A stretch of DNA of 64,000 nucleotides from positions 1,364,001 through 1,428,000 of the forward strand of contig NZ_CP064952.1 of assembly GCF_011038885.2 (NCBI RefSeq), written 5' to 3'. A program made the translations under genes and the position numbers. The notes under the pieces were generated by a model. It was not told the DNA's origin and did no database searches. It saw nothing but the letters and a program-made list of their open reading frames with translations. Below, one piece after another: positions 63,340 through 64,000 of the stretch. Source of the DNA: Schaalia sp. ZJ405. Lineage in GTDB: Bacteria > Actinomycetota > Actinomycetes > Actinomycetales > Actinomycetaceae. The first letter of the stretch is position 1. Each line of letters starts with the position of its first letter.

Positions 63340-64000
63340 GGGTTATTGGCCAAAACGTGTTGGTTTTGTGTTAGTAGGTTTCGTGCCAGGTGCCGTTGTG
63401 GTGGAAGTCGGTCCAGTTAACGCCAGTGCCCCAGTGTTCGATTTGGGTTTGTGCGTTTGCTCGGTGTCTGGTGGTTTCGAACAGGTTGATGATCTGTTGG
63501 TCGGTGATCGTGTGCTTAAGGATGTGGGCTGGTGTGCCGGGATATTCGGTGTGCAGGTAGCACCACCACAAGGCGGTTTTGACTTGGTGATCAAGGCTCA
63601 TCCCCCGATGAACACGCAGCAAGGCCCTCAGTTGGGCGTTAATCCCTCCCTCGATCAGATTCGAAGTCCTAGGAATGGGATCAGCATCGACATGGAGTCT
63701 GGGGTCAAGATAGGTAAACAGAGTGCCTTTCTTGACCAGCGTGTTCAGCGAGTTCTTCGCCTGGATCAACCGGGCGTGGGTGGGAACCCACCGGCCGTTA
63801 GGTAGGCGCGTCTGCTGGGCGAGGAACGTCTTATACGCGTTGTTCCAGTGGGCAAGATGGCTCATCCATTGAGTTGCCTGATCGAGTGTGTCAATCCTTA
63901 AGAGGGCTTTAGCCAGGGCATACAGGTCAACACCTGCCTGGGTGCGAGGCCGGGTCGTGGTCTTACGCTTGACCGCGCTAAAAGCATGAAACGTGCAGCG
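63340..64000. mobile_element. Left part of a second IS1249-like element (continues past the window)
   Basis: It begins GGGTTATTGGCC then AAAACGTGTTGG, close to but distinct from the ends at 7378. The transposase gene runs off the window, so the right end and target duplication cannot be seen; AAGATGTG (63332-63339) is the expected left duplicate. The element lies between prfA and the genes to the right. Confidence 0.88.
63371..64000 (-). CDS. IS1249-like transposase, C-terminal 209 residues (cut by window edge)
   Basis: The visible part starts in RCTFHAFSAVKRK at the window edge and ends in HNGTWHETY. It aligns with the transposase of 7433-8548 from its QRCVFHVF region to the end and keeps the catalytic Glu in SNLIEGGINAQLR. 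The frame is open to the last base, so the protein continues outside. Sequence differs widely from the other copy, so this is a separate IS lineage of the same group. Confidence 0.9.
   Translation of the reverse strand, partial: RCTFHAFSAVKRKTTTRPRTQAGVDLYALAKALLRIDTLDQATQWMSHLAHWNNAYKTFLAQQTRLPNGRWVPTHARLIQAKNSLNTLVKKGTLFTYLDPRLHVDADPIPRTSNLIEGGINAQLRALLRVHRGMSLDHQVKTALWWCYLHTEYPGTPAHILKHTITDQQIINLFETTRHRANAQTQIEHWGTGVNWTDFHHNGTWHETY

Overview
The window looks like the chromosome of a moderately GC-rich actinobacterium, most likely in or near the Actinomycetaceae (Actinomyces/Schaalia type). That placement is an inference. It rests on the actinobacterial mismatch endonuclease NucS, the ATP synthase cluster flanked by a DUF2550-type protein and an AtpI/WecA pair, the full GlgE alpha-glucan pathway, several genes that look leaderless, and a large wall-anchored adhesin with an LAxTG sorting motif.

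Layout. 0.2-0.9 kb: a lone winged-helix regulator and a poorly paired tRNA-Arg. 0.9-9 kb: an accessory stretch, AT-richer in parts. It holds a coupled secreted-peptide/lipoprotein pair, a cation/proton antiporter, a decayed Cpl-7 cell-wall-binding gene, a lactococcin-972-type bacteriocin operon with its membrane protein split in two and an ABC ATPase, and an intact IS1249-like element with 8-bp target duplications. 9-19 kb: rpmF, an IMPACT protein, cysK and cysE (separated by an IS3-family element that landed in the loop of a hairpin), a GNAT acetyltransferase, a Nei-like glycosylase, leuS, a HIT protein and two identical tRNA-Lys genes. 19-24.7 kb: a 1698-residue surface adhesin. 24.8-33 kb: a membrane protein, bcp, nhaC, tRNA-Leu, and an etfB-etfA-cysteine desulfurase-mnmA run. 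33-45 kb: glgX, trpS, a VIT-family transporter, glgE-treS-pep2 and glgB. 45-51 kb: a three-gene envelope set, a small zinc-type protein, nagA and nucS. 51-63.3 kb: DUF2550 and the complete ATP synthase (atpBEFHAGDC in transcription order), preceded by prfA, prmC, tsaC, a WecA-like transferase and atpI. The right edge enters a second IS1249-like element.

How genes work together. TreS makes maltose from trehalose, Pep2 phosphorylates it, GlgE polymerises maltose-1-phosphate, GlgB branches the polymer and GlgX debranches it, so the 33-45 kb block is a storage/capsular glucan module. The cysteine desulfurase and MnmA together supply sulfur for tRNA 2-thiouridine. CysE and CysK together make cysteine.

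The most unusual signal is a short sequence, GTCCTCGT, often extended to CGTCCTCGTYAATGA. I counted 33 copies by eye on both strands, in genes and between genes, and none between about 0.2 and 9.2 kb, the accessory stretch. Two copies face each other as a hairpin at 29721-29753. It behaves like a genome-wide signature motif (uptake-like, recombination or architecture signal) that I cannot match to anything I know.
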